DNA of 64,000 bases. Source: JAVVHH01 sp963835135 (GTDB taxonomy: Bacteria > Pseudomonadota > Alphaproteobacteria > Acetobacterales > Acetobacteraceae). The first letter of the stretch is position 1, and each line of letters begins with the position of its first letter. The DNA lies in contig CAWIEF010000005.1 of NCBI GenBank assembly GCA_963835135.1, positions 682,001-746,000 of the forward strand, given 5' to 3'. Of this stretch, positions 46,571-54,374 are shown piece after piece. Position numbers and translations under genes: made by a program. The notes below the pieces were generated by a model. It did no database searches. It saw nothing but the letters and a program-made list of their open reading frames with translations, and had not been told where the DNA came from.

Positions 46571-48820
46571 TTGGCCGCGGCGGTCGCGCTGCTCGGCGGC
46601 GCGCTGTCGGCAGTCACCATCCGGACCGACATGACCGAGTTCCTGCCGATCGGGACTACGCCCACAGCCCGGCTGATCCTCGACGAGGCGCGCGCCGGCA
46701 GCGCCTCCGGCCTGATCTTCATCGGCATCGAACACGCTCCCGTCGCCGACCTCGCCCGCATCAGCCGCACGCTCGCCGCACGCCTCACGCAGTCCGGCCT
46801 GTTCCAAACCGTAGCCGGCGGACAAGCGGCGCTGCCGCAGGAGCAGATCGAGGAGCTTTTCGCCCACCGCTACCTGCTGGCTCCGGCCGATTTCTCCGAA
46901 GCTACCCTTCGCATGGATCTCGAGCGCCTGCTCCGCCAACTTCGCGGCGCCGCGGCGCCGCTCGTGACCCAGTTCGGTTTGGCCGATCCGCCGGGCGCGT
47001 TCATCGCCGCCATCCAGCCCTGGACGGCCGGCTCACCCGTCCGCCCGATCGACGGCGCCTGGTTCGCCCCGACCCGCGACCGCGCCCTGCTGCTCGCCCG
47101 CACCAGGGCCGGAGGCATGGACATCCCCGCCCAGGACGCCGCCACCGCCGCCATACGGCAGGCGTTCGACGCCGCAGAGCCGGGGCCCGCCCGACTGCTC
47201 GTGGCCGGCCCTGCCGTCTTCGCCCGCGATGCCGCCCGGGCGATCCGCGGCGACGTCGAACGGATCTCCGTTCTCTCGACGCTGCTGGTGGCCGGGCTGC
47301 TCTGGTGGCGGTTCCGCCGGCCGCTCGTCATCGCGGCCATCGCCGCCCCGGTCGTGGCCAGCGTCGGCGTCGCGGCACTGGCCGTCCAGGCGCTGTTCGG
47401 CAGCGTGCACGGCGTCGCCCTCGGCTTCGGCGCGACCATGCTCGGCATCGCGGTGGACTATCCCGTCCTGATGATCGGCCACCGCAAGCGCGGCGAGCCC
47501 GCCCCCGCGACCCGCGCCCGCATCGCCCGCGCCTTCGTCCTGGCCGTCGCCACCGCCACGATCGGGCTCGCCGCCATGCTGTTCTCCGGCTTCCCCGGGC
47601 TCGCCCAACTCGGCGCCTTCGCCGCCACCGGGCTCGTCACCTCCGCAGTCCTGACCTGGTTCGCGCTGCCGCCGCTGATGGTCGCCGCGAACCTGGCGCC
47701 CACCTCGGCGGAAAACCCACGCTGGCTGGCCCGGCTCGAACGCCTGCGCCGCTTCCGCTTGCTCGTCCTGGCGCCGCTGCTGGCAGCACTGCTGTATGTC
47801 GTCGCGATCGGCGGCCCGCGTTGGCAGACCGACCTCGCCGCGCTCAGCCCGATCCCGGACGCCTCGCGCGCGCTCGACCGCGAGCTCCGCACCGATCTCG
47901 GCGCCGGCGATGCCGGCCAGTTCATCCTCGTCCGCGCCCCCACCGCCGAGGCCGTCCTGGCCCGCGAGGAGGCCATCCTCCCGGCGCTTGATGCGCTGAT
48001 CGCCCGCGGCGGCCTCGCATCGTTCGAGGCCGCCGCGCGCCTTCTCCCGAGCGTCGCCACGCAGCGCAACCGGCAAGCTGCCCTCCCCGACCCACCCGCC
48101 CTCGCCCACGATCTCGGCGTCGCGCTCGCCGGGCTGCCGTTCCGCCCCGCCGCCTTCGACCCCTTCCTGGCCGCCGTCGCGCAATCCCGCACGGTGGCCC
48201 CGCTCACCCCGGCCGATCTCGCCGACACGCCGCTGGCCACTCGCCTCGATCCGCTGTTGCAACCAGCCCAAGGCGGGTGGCGTGGCCTCGTCCTGCTGCA
48301 CGGCCTCGCCAATCCGGCCGCCCTGCCGGCGGACGCGACCTATATCGACCTCAAGGGCGAACTCGGCACCGTCCTCTCGAGCTTCACCGCCCATGCCTGG
48401 CGACTGCTCGCGCTCAGCGCCGCCGCGATACTCGCCGTGCTGGCCCTCGGCCTGCGGGACCCGGTCATGGCCGCGCGCACCGTGGCGACCATCGCCGCAG
48501 CGCTCCTACTGACGATCGGCCTTCTCAGCGCGGCCGGTGTCGAGATCTCGCTCATCCACCTCGTCGCCCTGCAGCTTGTCGCAGGCGTCGGGCTCGACTA
48601 CGCCCTGTTCTTTGCCCGCCGGCAACTCGACGCCGAGGAGCGCGCCCGCACGCTCCGCACCCTGATCACCTGCAATGCCATGACCCTTCTCACCTTCGGC
48701 CTGCTCGCCACCAGCCAAACGCCCGTCCTGCGCGATTTGGGCGTCACGATCGCGACCGGGGCTTTCCTCGCGCTGGTCTGCGCCTTCCTGATCACCGGCG
48801 AGCCCCCATCTCCCGCCTGA
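46571..48820 (+). CDS. MMPL/RND-type exporter of the polyene-like cluster
   Basis: The 749-residue inner-membrane protein has two RND halves, each with one leading helix, a periplasmic loop (TIRTDMTEFLPIG; WQTDLAALSPIPD) and a five-helix bundle. FGATMLGIAVDYPVLM and LVAGVGLDYALFFARR carry the Asp-Tyr pair of proton relay. Proteins of this size accompany ketosynthase genes in aryl polyene/flexirubin clusters and are thought to move the lipidated pigment. The only canonical start, TTG at 46571, leaves a short first helix; the frame is open upstream (SSRSPIVLALAAA). The stop overlaps the ketosynthase start (TGATG). Confidence 0.88.
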   Translation: MAAAVALLGGALSAVTIRTDMTEFLPIGTTPTARLILDEARAGSASGLIFIGIEHAPVADLARISRTLAARLTQSGLFQTVAGGQAALPQEQIEELFAHRYLLAPADFSEATLRMDLERLLRQLRGAAAPLVTQFGLADPPGAFIAAIQPWTAGSPVRPIDGAWFAPTRDRALLLARTRAGGMDIPAQDAATAAIRQAFDAAEPGPARLLVAGPAVFARDAARAIRGDVERISVLSTLLVAGLLWWRFRRPLVIAAIAAPVVASVGVAALAVQALFGSVHGVALGFGATMLGIAVDYPVLMIGHRKRGEPAPATRARIARAFVLAVATATIGLAAMLFSGFPGLAQLGAFAATGLVTSAVLTWFALPPLMVAANLAPTSAENPRWLARLERLRRFRLLVLAPLLAALLYVVAIGGPRWQTDLAALSPIPDASRALDRELRTDLGAGDAGQFILVRAPTAEAVLAREEAILPALDALIARGGLASFEAAARLLPSVATQRNRQAALPDPPALAHDLGVALAGLPFRPAAFDPFLAAVAQSRTVAPLTPADLADTPLATRLDPLLQPAQGGWRGLVLLHGLANPAALPADATYIDLKGELGTVLSSFTAHAWRLLALSAAAILAVLALGLRDPVMAARTVATIAAALLLTIGLLSAAGVEISLIHLVALQLVAGVGLDYALFFARRQLDAEERARTLRTLITCNAMTLLTFGLLATSQTPVLRDLGVTIATGAFLALVCAFLITGEPPSPA

Positions 48821-49998
48821 TGCCTGCCCTAGCCATCTCCGCGCTGACCGCCGTGAGCGCCCTTGGCCGCGGCGCCACCGCCCATGGCGATGCGCTGCTG
48901 GCCCGGCGCTCTGGCCTGCGGCCGAACGATTTCGACCCGGCCATCGGCGGCTGGATCGGCCGGGTGTGTGGGCTCGAAACCTATCGCCTACCCGGCGCGC
49001 TCACGGCTTGGGAGTGCCGCAACAATCGCCTGGCGCACTTGGCGCTCGAGACCGATGGTTTTGCCGAGGCCGTCGCCGCCGCCCGCGCCCGCTTCGGCGC
49101 CCATCGCATCGCGGTCGTGGTGGGGACCAGCACCAGCGGTATTCTCGCGGCCGAGGACGCCTACCGCGCCCGCACCGAAACCGGCGCGCTGCCACCCGAT
49201 TTCGATTACCGCGGCAGCCAGGATCTGCACTCCCTGGCCGGTCTCGTCCGCGCCGCCCTCGGTCTGCGCGGCCCCGCGTTGGTCATCTCGACCGCGTGCG
49301 CCAGCAGTGCCCGCGCCTTCATGGACGCGGCGAACCTGATCGCTGCCGGGCTGTGCGACGCGGCGGTGGTGGGTGGGGCGGACTCGCTCTGCCGCATGAC
49401 GCTGCACGGCTTCCAGGCGCTCGAACTCATCTCGCCCACACCGTGCCGTCCCTGCGGCCCCGACCGCACCGGCATCTCCATCGGCGAGGCCGCCGGGTTC
49501 GCCCTGCTCGAACCGCCCCGCGGTCAAACCGGACTGCACCTGCTCGGCGCCGGCGCCAGCAGCGACGGCCACCACATGTCGAGCCCCCACCCGGACGGTG
49601 CCGGCGCCACCGCCGCCATGCGCGATGCCCTCGACGCCGCCGCGCTCGACCCGGCCGACATCGACTGGATCAACCTGCACGGCACCGGCACCCGCGCCAA
49701 TGACGCGGCCGAAGACGCCGCCATCTGCGCCACTTTTCCGGCCGAGACCCCCTGCAGCTCCACCAAGGCCTGGACCGGGCATACGCTCGGCGCGTGCGGC
49801 ATCCTCGAGACCGTCATTGCCGACCAGGCCATGCGGCGCGGCTTCATCCCCGGCTGTCTCGGCATCGATGCTCCCGACGACCGCCTGAATGCCACCATCC
49901 CCACCACGACGCTGGATCGGCCGATCCAGCGTGTGCTCAGCAACTCGTTCGGGTTCGGCGGGATCAACTGCAGCCTGGTCCTCGGCCGGGCCGCGTGA
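48820..49998 (+). CDS. beta-ketoacyl-ACP synthase (aryl-polyene type)
   Basis: The 392-residue ketosynthase is catalytically complete: nucleophile Cys in STACASSARAF, His in NLHGTGTRAND, a Lys in SSTKAWTGHT and the second His in GHTLGACG, with the closing SNSFGFGGINCSL. Chain extension would use malonyl-ACP. Similarity in context (ketosynthase, then short chain-length-factor-like protein, dehydratase, ketoreductase, MMPL exporter) matches aryl polyene and flexirubin gene sets rather than housekeeping FabF. ATG at 48820 overlaps the exporter stop, and its stop overlaps the next start (GTGA). No acyl carrier protein gene was seen nearby. Confidence 0.9.
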   Translation: MPALAISALTAVSALGRGATAHGDALLARRSGLRPNDFDPAIGGWIGRVCGLETYRLPGALTAWECRNNRLAHLALETDGFAEAVAAARARFGAHRIAVVVGTSTSGILAAEDAYRARTETGALPPDFDYRGSQDLHSLAGLVRAALGLRGPALVISTACASSARAFMDAANLIAAGLCDAAVVGGADSLCRMTLHGFQALELISPTPCRPCGPDRTGISIGEAAGFALLEPPRGQTGLHLLGAGASSDGHHMSSPHPDGAGATAAMRDALDAAALDPADIDWINLHGTGTRANDAAEDAAICATFPAETPCSSTKAWTGHTLGACGILETVIADQAMRRGFIPGCLGIDAPDDRLNATIPTTTLDRPIQRVLSNSFGFGGINCSLVLGRAA

Positions 49999-50783
49999 CG
50001 CTGTCCGCCTCGATCCGAGCCGCCTCGCTGTGGGGTCCGGGACTCGAGGGCTGGACCGCAAGCCTGCCGATCCTCACCGGCACAGCGCCCTATCTGCCCG
50101 CGCCATCGCCGCCGCCCGCTCCGTCCCTGCTGCCCCCGGCGGAGCGACGCCGGGCCGGTCCCGTCGTCCGCCTCGCCCTCGCCGTGGCTCACGAGGCGGC
50201 CAGCCTCTCCGGCTGCCCGCCCGCCACACTCGACGCGGTGTTCGCCAGCAGCAACGGCGACGGGCCGATCGTGGGCGCCATCCTCGACGCACTTGCCGCC
50301 GACACCGACACCCGCGTCGTGTCCCCCACCCAGTTCCACAACTCGGTCCACAATGCCGCCGCCGGCTATTGGTCCATCGCCACGGCGAGCCGCCGGCCCG
50401 CGACCTGCATCGGTTGCCACGACGAGAGCTGGGCCGCAGCCCTGCTGACGGCGTTTGCCGGGCTGCGGGCCTCCGGCGGGCCGGTCCTGCTCGTGTGCTA
50501 CGACCATCCGCTGCCGCCCCCGCTCGACGCGGTCCGGTGCACCGGACCGGCCTTCGCCGCCGCCTTCGTCCTGGCTGCGCCGACACACGGCCCGACGCTC
50601 GAGCTGATCTACCGCCCCGAGGTGTGCCCTCGCCCGAGCCCGCACGACGCACGCTTCGCCGCGCTCGCGCCCAATCCCGCCGCCCGCGCGCTGCCGCTGC
50701 TCGCCGCCTTGGCCCGGGCCGCGCCGTTCACCCAGGACCTCGCCTATCAAGAGGGCAGCATCACGCTCGAGCTACAGCCTTGA
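49995..50783 (+). CDS. beta-ketoacyl synthase chain-length-factor-like protein
   Basis: The 262-residue protein resembles the N-terminal half of a ketosynthase (the short form found in aryl polyene clusters, ApeC-like). VFASSNGDGPIVGAILDAL and the segment VSPTQFHNSVHNAAAGYWSI are typical. The Cys at the nucleophile position is replaced: the corresponding stretch reads TCIGCHDESWAAALL. It probably forms a heterodimer with the preceding ketosynthase and sets chain length, as chain-length factors do. GTG start overlaps the ketosynthase stop. Confidence 0.85.
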   Translation: MTLSASIRAASLWGPGLEGWTASLPILTGTAPYLPAPSPPPAPSLLPPAERRRAGPVVRLALAVAHEAASLSGCPPATLDAVFASSNGDGPIVGAILDALAADTDTRVVSPTQFHNSVHNAAAGYWSIATASRRPATCIGCHDESWAAALLTAFAGLRASGGPVLLVCYDHPLPPPLDAVRCTGPAFAAAFVLAAPTHGPTLELIYRPEVCPRPSPHDARFAALAPNPAARALPLLAALARAAPFTQDLAYQEGSITLELQP

Positions 50784-51193
50784 GGCCGCTCCGCGACCTC
50801 ATTCCGCACGCGGGAGCGATGGTCATGCTCGATGAGGTCGTCCGCTTCGACCCCGCGGGCATTGTCTGCCGCAGCACTCGCCACCTCGACCCGGCCAACC
50901 CGCTGCGCGGCGCGGGCCGGCTCCCGGCGCTGGCCGGCATCGAGTTCTGCCTGCAAGCCGCCGCACTGCACGGCGGCCTGCTCGCCGGCGCCGCGCAACG
51001 GCCGGGCTACGTCGCCAGTCTTCGCGCCATCACCCTGACCATCGACCGCCTCGACGACCCGGCCCTGACCTGCCTCGTTGTCGAAGCCGCGCGCGAGGCC
51101 CAAGAACCTTCCGGCATGTCCTACGCCCTCGTCCTTCGCACCGAGTCCCGCCTGCTGCTCAGCGGCCGCGCGCTGATCAAGCTTCCCGGATGA
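50780..51193 (+). CDS. 3-hydroxyacyl-ACP dehydratase (ApeP/FabZ-like hotdog)
   Basis: The protein (137 residues) has the hotdog-dehydratase signature with His in LIPHAGAMVMLDEVV, then a GIEFCLQAAALHGG helix carrying Glu, the position of the catalytic acid. It would form the trans double bond during each elongation round. TTG start at 50780 overlaps the preceding stop (TTGA). The order ketosynthase, chain-length factor, dehydratase, reductase agrees with one set of enzymes making a conjugated polyene. Confidence 0.85.
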   Translation: MRPLRDLIPHAGAMVMLDEVVRFDPAGIVCRSTRHLDPANPLRGAGRLPALAGIEFCLQAAALHGGLLAGAAQRPGYVASLRAITLTIDRLDDPALTCLVVEAAREAQEPSGMSYALVLRTESRLLLSGRALIKLPG

Positions 51194-51897
51194 TGCGGGC
51201 GCTCATCACGGGCGGGGCGAGCCCGATCGGGGCCGCCATCTCCCGCCGGCTGGCCCGTGGCGGCCACCATGTGCTGATCCACGCCAATGCCAACCTGCCT
51301 GGGGCGGAGGCTATTGCGGCCGAACTCGGCCCCGCCGCCACCGCTTTCGCCTGCAACCTGGTCGACCCGGTCGCTACGGCCGCCGCCATGACCCGGCTCC
51401 TCGAGCCCGGCCCGGTCCAGATCATCGTCCACAATGCCGGCACGCACGACGACGCGCCGCTTGCCGGGATGCGTCGGGAGCAGTGGCATAGCGTGATCGA
51501 CGTCTCGCTCAACGGCTTCTTCGCCGTCACCCAGCCCTTGCTGCTGCCGATGATCGGCACCCGCTGGGGCCGCATCGTCGCCCTCTCGTCGGTTTCCGCG
51601 CTGCTGGGCAACCGCGGCCAGACCAATTACGCCGCGGCCAAGGCCGGGCTGATCGGGGCCGTCAAGTCGCTCGCCCGCGAGGTCGGCAGCCGCGGCATCA
51701 CGGTCAACACCGTCGCGCCCGGCCTGATCGCCTCGCCCGCGACAGAACGGCTCGACACGTCCCGGCTGAAGGAATTCGTCCCGGTCGGCCGCCAGGGCAC
51801 CCCCGACGAAGTCGCCGACCTCGTCGCCTTCCTCTGCTCTCCCGCCGCCGCCTACGTCACCGGCCAGTGCATCGCCATCGATGGCGGCATGAGTTGA
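51190..51897 (+). CDS. 3-oxoacyl-ACP reductase (FabG-like SDR)
   Basis: This is a classical NADPH-dependent SDR, 235 residues. The cofactor loop is ITGGASPIGAAI, the NNAG-equivalent VHNAGTHDD, the catalytic Ser-Tyr-Lys lie in ALSSVSALLGNRGQTNYAAAKAGL, and the C-terminal IDGGMS closes the fold. It would reduce the beta-keto group of each intermediate. ATG overlaps the dehydratase stop. Last gene of the plus-strand block, followed by a long hairpin. Confidence 0.93.
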   Translation: MMRALITGGASPIGAAISRRLARGGHHVLIHANANLPGAEAIAAELGPAATAFACNLVDPVATAAAMTRLLEPGPVQIIVHNAGTHDDAPLAGMRREQWHSVIDVSLNGFFAVTQPLLLPMIGTRWGRIVALSSVSALLGNRGQTNYAAAKAGLIGAVKSLAREVGSRGITVNTVAPGLIASPATERLDTSRLKEFVPVGRQGTPDEVADLVAFLCSPAAAYVTGQCIAIDGGMS

Positions 51898-51902
51898 CCG
51901 GA

Positions 51903-51945
51903 ATCAATGAGGGCCCCGGGATCGCTCCCGAGGCCCTCCATTGAT
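51903..51945. terminator. long bidirectional hairpin
   Basis: ATCAATGAGGGCCCCGGG and a nearly perfect complement CCCGAGGCCCTCCATTGAT form a stem of about 18 base pairs around a short loop. It lies 6 bases after the ketoreductase stop and 28 bases after the micro-ORF's stop on the other strand. It could end both convergent transcripts. No T tract is present on either side. Confidence 0.7.
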
Positions 51946-51972
51946 CGACGGCCGTAACCGCGAACGCGTGGG

Positions 51973-52044
51973 TTAGCCGGCCACCACAGTGGAGGCGGCC
52001 GATGTCCAGGTCACGATTAGGGACCGTTCCGAGCAATGAGACAC
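51973..52044 (-). CDS. 23-codon micro-ORF with a perfect ribosome binding site
   Basis: On the minus strand a GTG codon (52044-52042) opens a 23-codon frame that ends in TAA at 51973. The peptide begins MSHCSERSLIVTW and ends in a Thr/Ala/Val-rich stretch. Upstream, at 52045-52060, lies AAAGGAGGTGATCC, complementary to the genome's own 16S 3' end over its whole length, with a 7-base spacer after AGGAGG. The sequence has no recognised family. A hairpin follows the stop. It could be a translated leader, a regulated small protein or a chance frame, but the ribosome binding site is far stronger than those of neighbouring genes. Confidence 0.6.
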   Translation of the reverse strand: MSHCSERSLIVTWTSAASTVVAG

Positions 52045-52063
52045 TGGATCACCTCCTTTCAGA
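52045..52063 (-). promoter_or_regulatory. anti-anti-Shine-Dalgarno: RBS fully complementary to the 16S 3' end
   Basis: The plus-strand segment CTGGATCACCTCCTTTCA (52045-52062) is identical to the 3' terminus of the 16S gene in this window. The minus strand is therefore a maximal Shine-Dalgarno sequence, preceding the micro-ORF at 51973-52044. Confidence 0.8.
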
Positions 52064-52108
52064 TAAGTTGCAGCACCAATAGTGGGTCTCCGCCCGAGTC
52101 CAATCAAG

Positions 52109-52531
52109 CTAAAATAGTCGCTTTAGCCGGATCTCGATCCGTCCGCCCATGGCGCCGACCTGGAACGCCGCATCCCGATACCGCGGCGCGGAGAACCTGA
52201 TCGTCACGTTATTGCTAAACCCGAGCGGCTCGACCGGAAGGCCCAGCACGTTTTGGGTCAGCTCCGTGTTGCCGTCCTCGTCTTGGTAGGCCTGCGCCGC
52301 GTAAGTCCCGGGCGGCACCTCGATGGTCACCACCACCGGCCCGGGGCGCGCCTTGGCCTGGCCATTGTAGGAGCAGTGCGGCTGCAGGAACTCCCGCTCG
52401 GTGCAGACCGCTACCATCACGTTGCCCTTGCTGCTCTCGACGCCCTCGACCACGATCTGCAACGGCGCGGCCACCGCCGCGGCCCCCGCGGCCAGGCTCA
52501 GGATTGCGCCGTATACGCCCGCCCGCGCCAC
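52109..52531 (-). CDS. secreted DUF2141-type protein
   Basis: The 140-residue protein begins with a signal peptide (GVYGAILSLAAGAAAVAAP). It then reads LQIVVEGVESSKGNVMVAVCTEREFL, GPVVVTIEVPPGTYAAQAYQDEDGNTEL and a tail of beta strands ending in IRLKRLF, a pattern of the DUF2141 family of small secreted beta-sandwich proteins. Its GTG start lies inside the glycosyltransferase gene, overlapping it by 34 bases. Function unknown; its place at the end of the carotenoid-type set suggests a periplasmic or outer-membrane role with the product. Confidence 0.75.
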   Translation of the reverse strand: MARAGVYGAILSLAAGAAAVAAPLQIVVEGVESSKGNVMVAVCTEREFLQPHCSYNGQAKARPGPVVVTIEVPPGTYAAQAYQDEDGNTELTQNVLGLPVEPLGFSNNVTIRFSAPRYRDAAFQVGAMGGRIEIRLKRLF

Positions 52532-53589
52532 GTCGCCTTGCCACCGGCCAGCGACCGCGCCAGGCTCCACCACTGCACCGCCAGCAGCGCGCTCACCCCG
52601 ACCGGATGCAGCATCGCCGACAGCACCGGCTGGACGAACCGCCTCGCCAGCACCAGCCGCAGCCCGATCCCGCACGCCAGCGCCGCCGCGGCCGGCCAAC
52701 CCGGCGCCACCACCATCAGCACCGCCGGCAACACCTGTCCGCCGACCAGTATCGCCGACCAGACCGGCAGGGCGCCCGGCTTGGCCATGCCTTCGGTCGC
52801 GTTCTTGCATAGTCCCTCCCACACCTGCGCGGCATCGTTGTACATCCGGCATTGCGCGAAACCACCCGCGTCGAACAGGTCGGTCGCCCAACCCGCCCGC
52901 CGGAACGCCCGCGGCAGCATGATCCCATCGTGCAGAGAGGCCCGGATCGCGGCATGCCCGCCGGCCGCCCGATACGCCGCGCGCCGCGCGATGAACAATT
53001 GGCCGCACCCTGCGCCCAACCCGGGCGACGCCGACCGCCGCATCACCGCCATCGGCAGGAACCCCAGCAGCAGGAAGTGGATCAGCGGCAGCAGCAGCAC
53101 CTCCGACCACGTCACCGTGACCTGCCGCGGGAACCCGCTGCCCAGACCAAGCGCCGGGTGGCACGCCATGAACCCTGCCATCCGGCTCACTGCGTCGGGC
53201 GCGAGCCGCACGTCCGCATCCACGAACACCATCAACTCGTGCGACGCCCGCTCGCTCAACCGCTGGCACGCGTGCTGCTTACCCGACCACCCCGCCGGCA
53301 GCGGCGGCGCCGAGGCGATCACCAGCCGATCGTCGGCGATCCCGGCCAGGATCTCCGGCGTGCGGTCCGTGCTGCCGTCATCCAGCACTACGAGTTCGAT
53401 CGCCACCCCCTCGCTGGCCAGCACCGCCGCGCAGGCCGCGGCGATGTTCGCCTCCTCGTTGCGCGCCGGGATCAGCACCGACACCGCCGGCCGTCCCTCC
53501 GCCCACGCCGGCGCGCGCAGCAGCCGCAGGTTCACCAGCGCCAGCCCCAGCGGTCCCGCCGCCAGCACCAGCGCCAGCCACCCCCACAC
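52498..53589 (-). CDS. GT2 glycosyltransferase (CrtQ-like)
   Basis: The 363-residue protein has an N-terminal membrane helix, the nucleotide-sugar domain (VSVLIPARNEEANIAAAC, DDGSTDRTPEIL, DVDADVRL-like VFVDADVRL), an acceptor-site stretch GAGCGQLFIARRAAY and further membrane helices at the C-terminus. Diaponeurosporenoate glucosyltransferase CrtQ of staphyloxanthin synthesis has this layout. It would add a sugar to a carotenoid carboxylate at the inner membrane; the donor is unproven. GTG start; the preceding acyltransferase stop shares one base with it. Confidence 0.82.
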   Translation of the reverse strand: MWGWLALVLAAGPLGLALVNLRLLRAPAWAEGRPAVSVLIPARNEEANIAAACAAVLASEGVAIELVVLDDGSTDRTPEILAGIADDRLVIASAPPLPAGWSGKQHACQRLSERASHELMVFVDADVRLAPDAVSRMAGFMACHPALGLGSGFPRQVTVTWSEVLLLPLIHFLLLGFLPMAVMRRSASPGLGAGCGQLFIARRAAYRAAGGHAAIRASLHDGIMLPRAFRRAGWATDLFDAGGFAQCRMYNDAAQVWEGLCKNATEGMAKPGALPVWSAILVGGQVLPAVLMVVAPGWPAAAALACGIGLRLVLARRFVQPVLSAMLHPVGVSALLAVQWWSLARSLAGGKATWRGRAYTAQS

Positions 53590-54374
53590 TACTCGCGCCC
53601 CCCATGCGTGACGTCGATCGCCCGGCCTGTCAGCACCGAGCGCATCCGGCGATAGAGGCTATAGATTGGGCCCACCGCCGCGCTGCCCTCCATCAGCCGA
53701 TGGAACCGGCGCACGTCCCGCTTCTCGCTATCGGCCGCCAGCGCGTCCGCCTCCCGCGTCAGCTCCGCTTCCAGCAGCGCGGTCCATTCGGCCACGCTCC
53801 GGTCGCGCCCGGCGGCGATGGGCGCCCCGAACCGCGCCAGCGCCTCCGGCTTGCCCTCGTTCCAGAAGGTGTATTCCATCGCCAGCGGCAATACCGTCGC
53901 GTCCGGCACGCGCCGCAGCAGATGGGCGATCCCCGGGCGCAACCGGACCGGCCGGGTGCGCGTGTCGGCGAACGAGCCCTGCGCGGTGATCCACAGCACG
54001 TTCGCCGGGTCGGACAGGATGCGGCTCGATACGTCGAGGAAGCGCACCGCCCCTGCCCGGCTATCGAGCGCGATCCCGAACACGCCCATCCGCTCCAGCA
54101 GGCCATACTTTCCGAGCGCCTCGGCATCCATCGGCCCGAACCCGCGCCGGCCCGGGAACAGCAGGGTCTGCATCAGGATGAAGAACGCCGGGTCCCACCA
54201 GGACGGATGGTTGGTGCAGATGATCAGCGGTCGGCCGGCTGGCGCGGCCGGCATGCCGTCCCGCGCCACCCGGACCGCGTTGAAGCGGCGCCAGAACAAC
54301 CACCGCAGATACCAACCGAACGCCCAGAACAGGAAGGGCGATTGCCGCTCCCTGGGGTCGACGGGTTTAGGCAC
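53589..54374 (-). CDS. PlsC-type acyltransferase
   Basis: The 261-residue protein carries the HX4D acyltransferase site as TNHPSWWDPAFF, the glycerol/acceptor-site-like block TAQGSFADTRTRPVRLRPG and a C-terminal amphipathic region. Family members acylate glycerolipids; the placement beside GT2 and desaturases suggests it attaches an acyl chain to a glycosylated carotenoid, a role like staphyloxanthin CrtO by analogy only. GTG start overlaps the upstream desaturase by 8 bases. Confidence 0.82.
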   Translation of the reverse strand: MPKPVDPRERQSPFLFWAFGWYLRWLFWRRFNAVRVARDGMPAAPAGRPLIICTNHPSWWDPAFFILMQTLLFPGRRGFGPMDAEALGKYGLLERMGVFGIALDSRAGAVRFLDVSSRILSDPANVLWITAQGSFADTRTRPVRLRPGIAHLLRRVPDATVLPLAMEYTFWNEGKPEALARFGAPIAAGRDRSVAEWTALLEAELTREADALAADSEKRDVRRFHRLMEGSAAVGPIYSLYRRMRSVLTGRAIDVTHGGRE

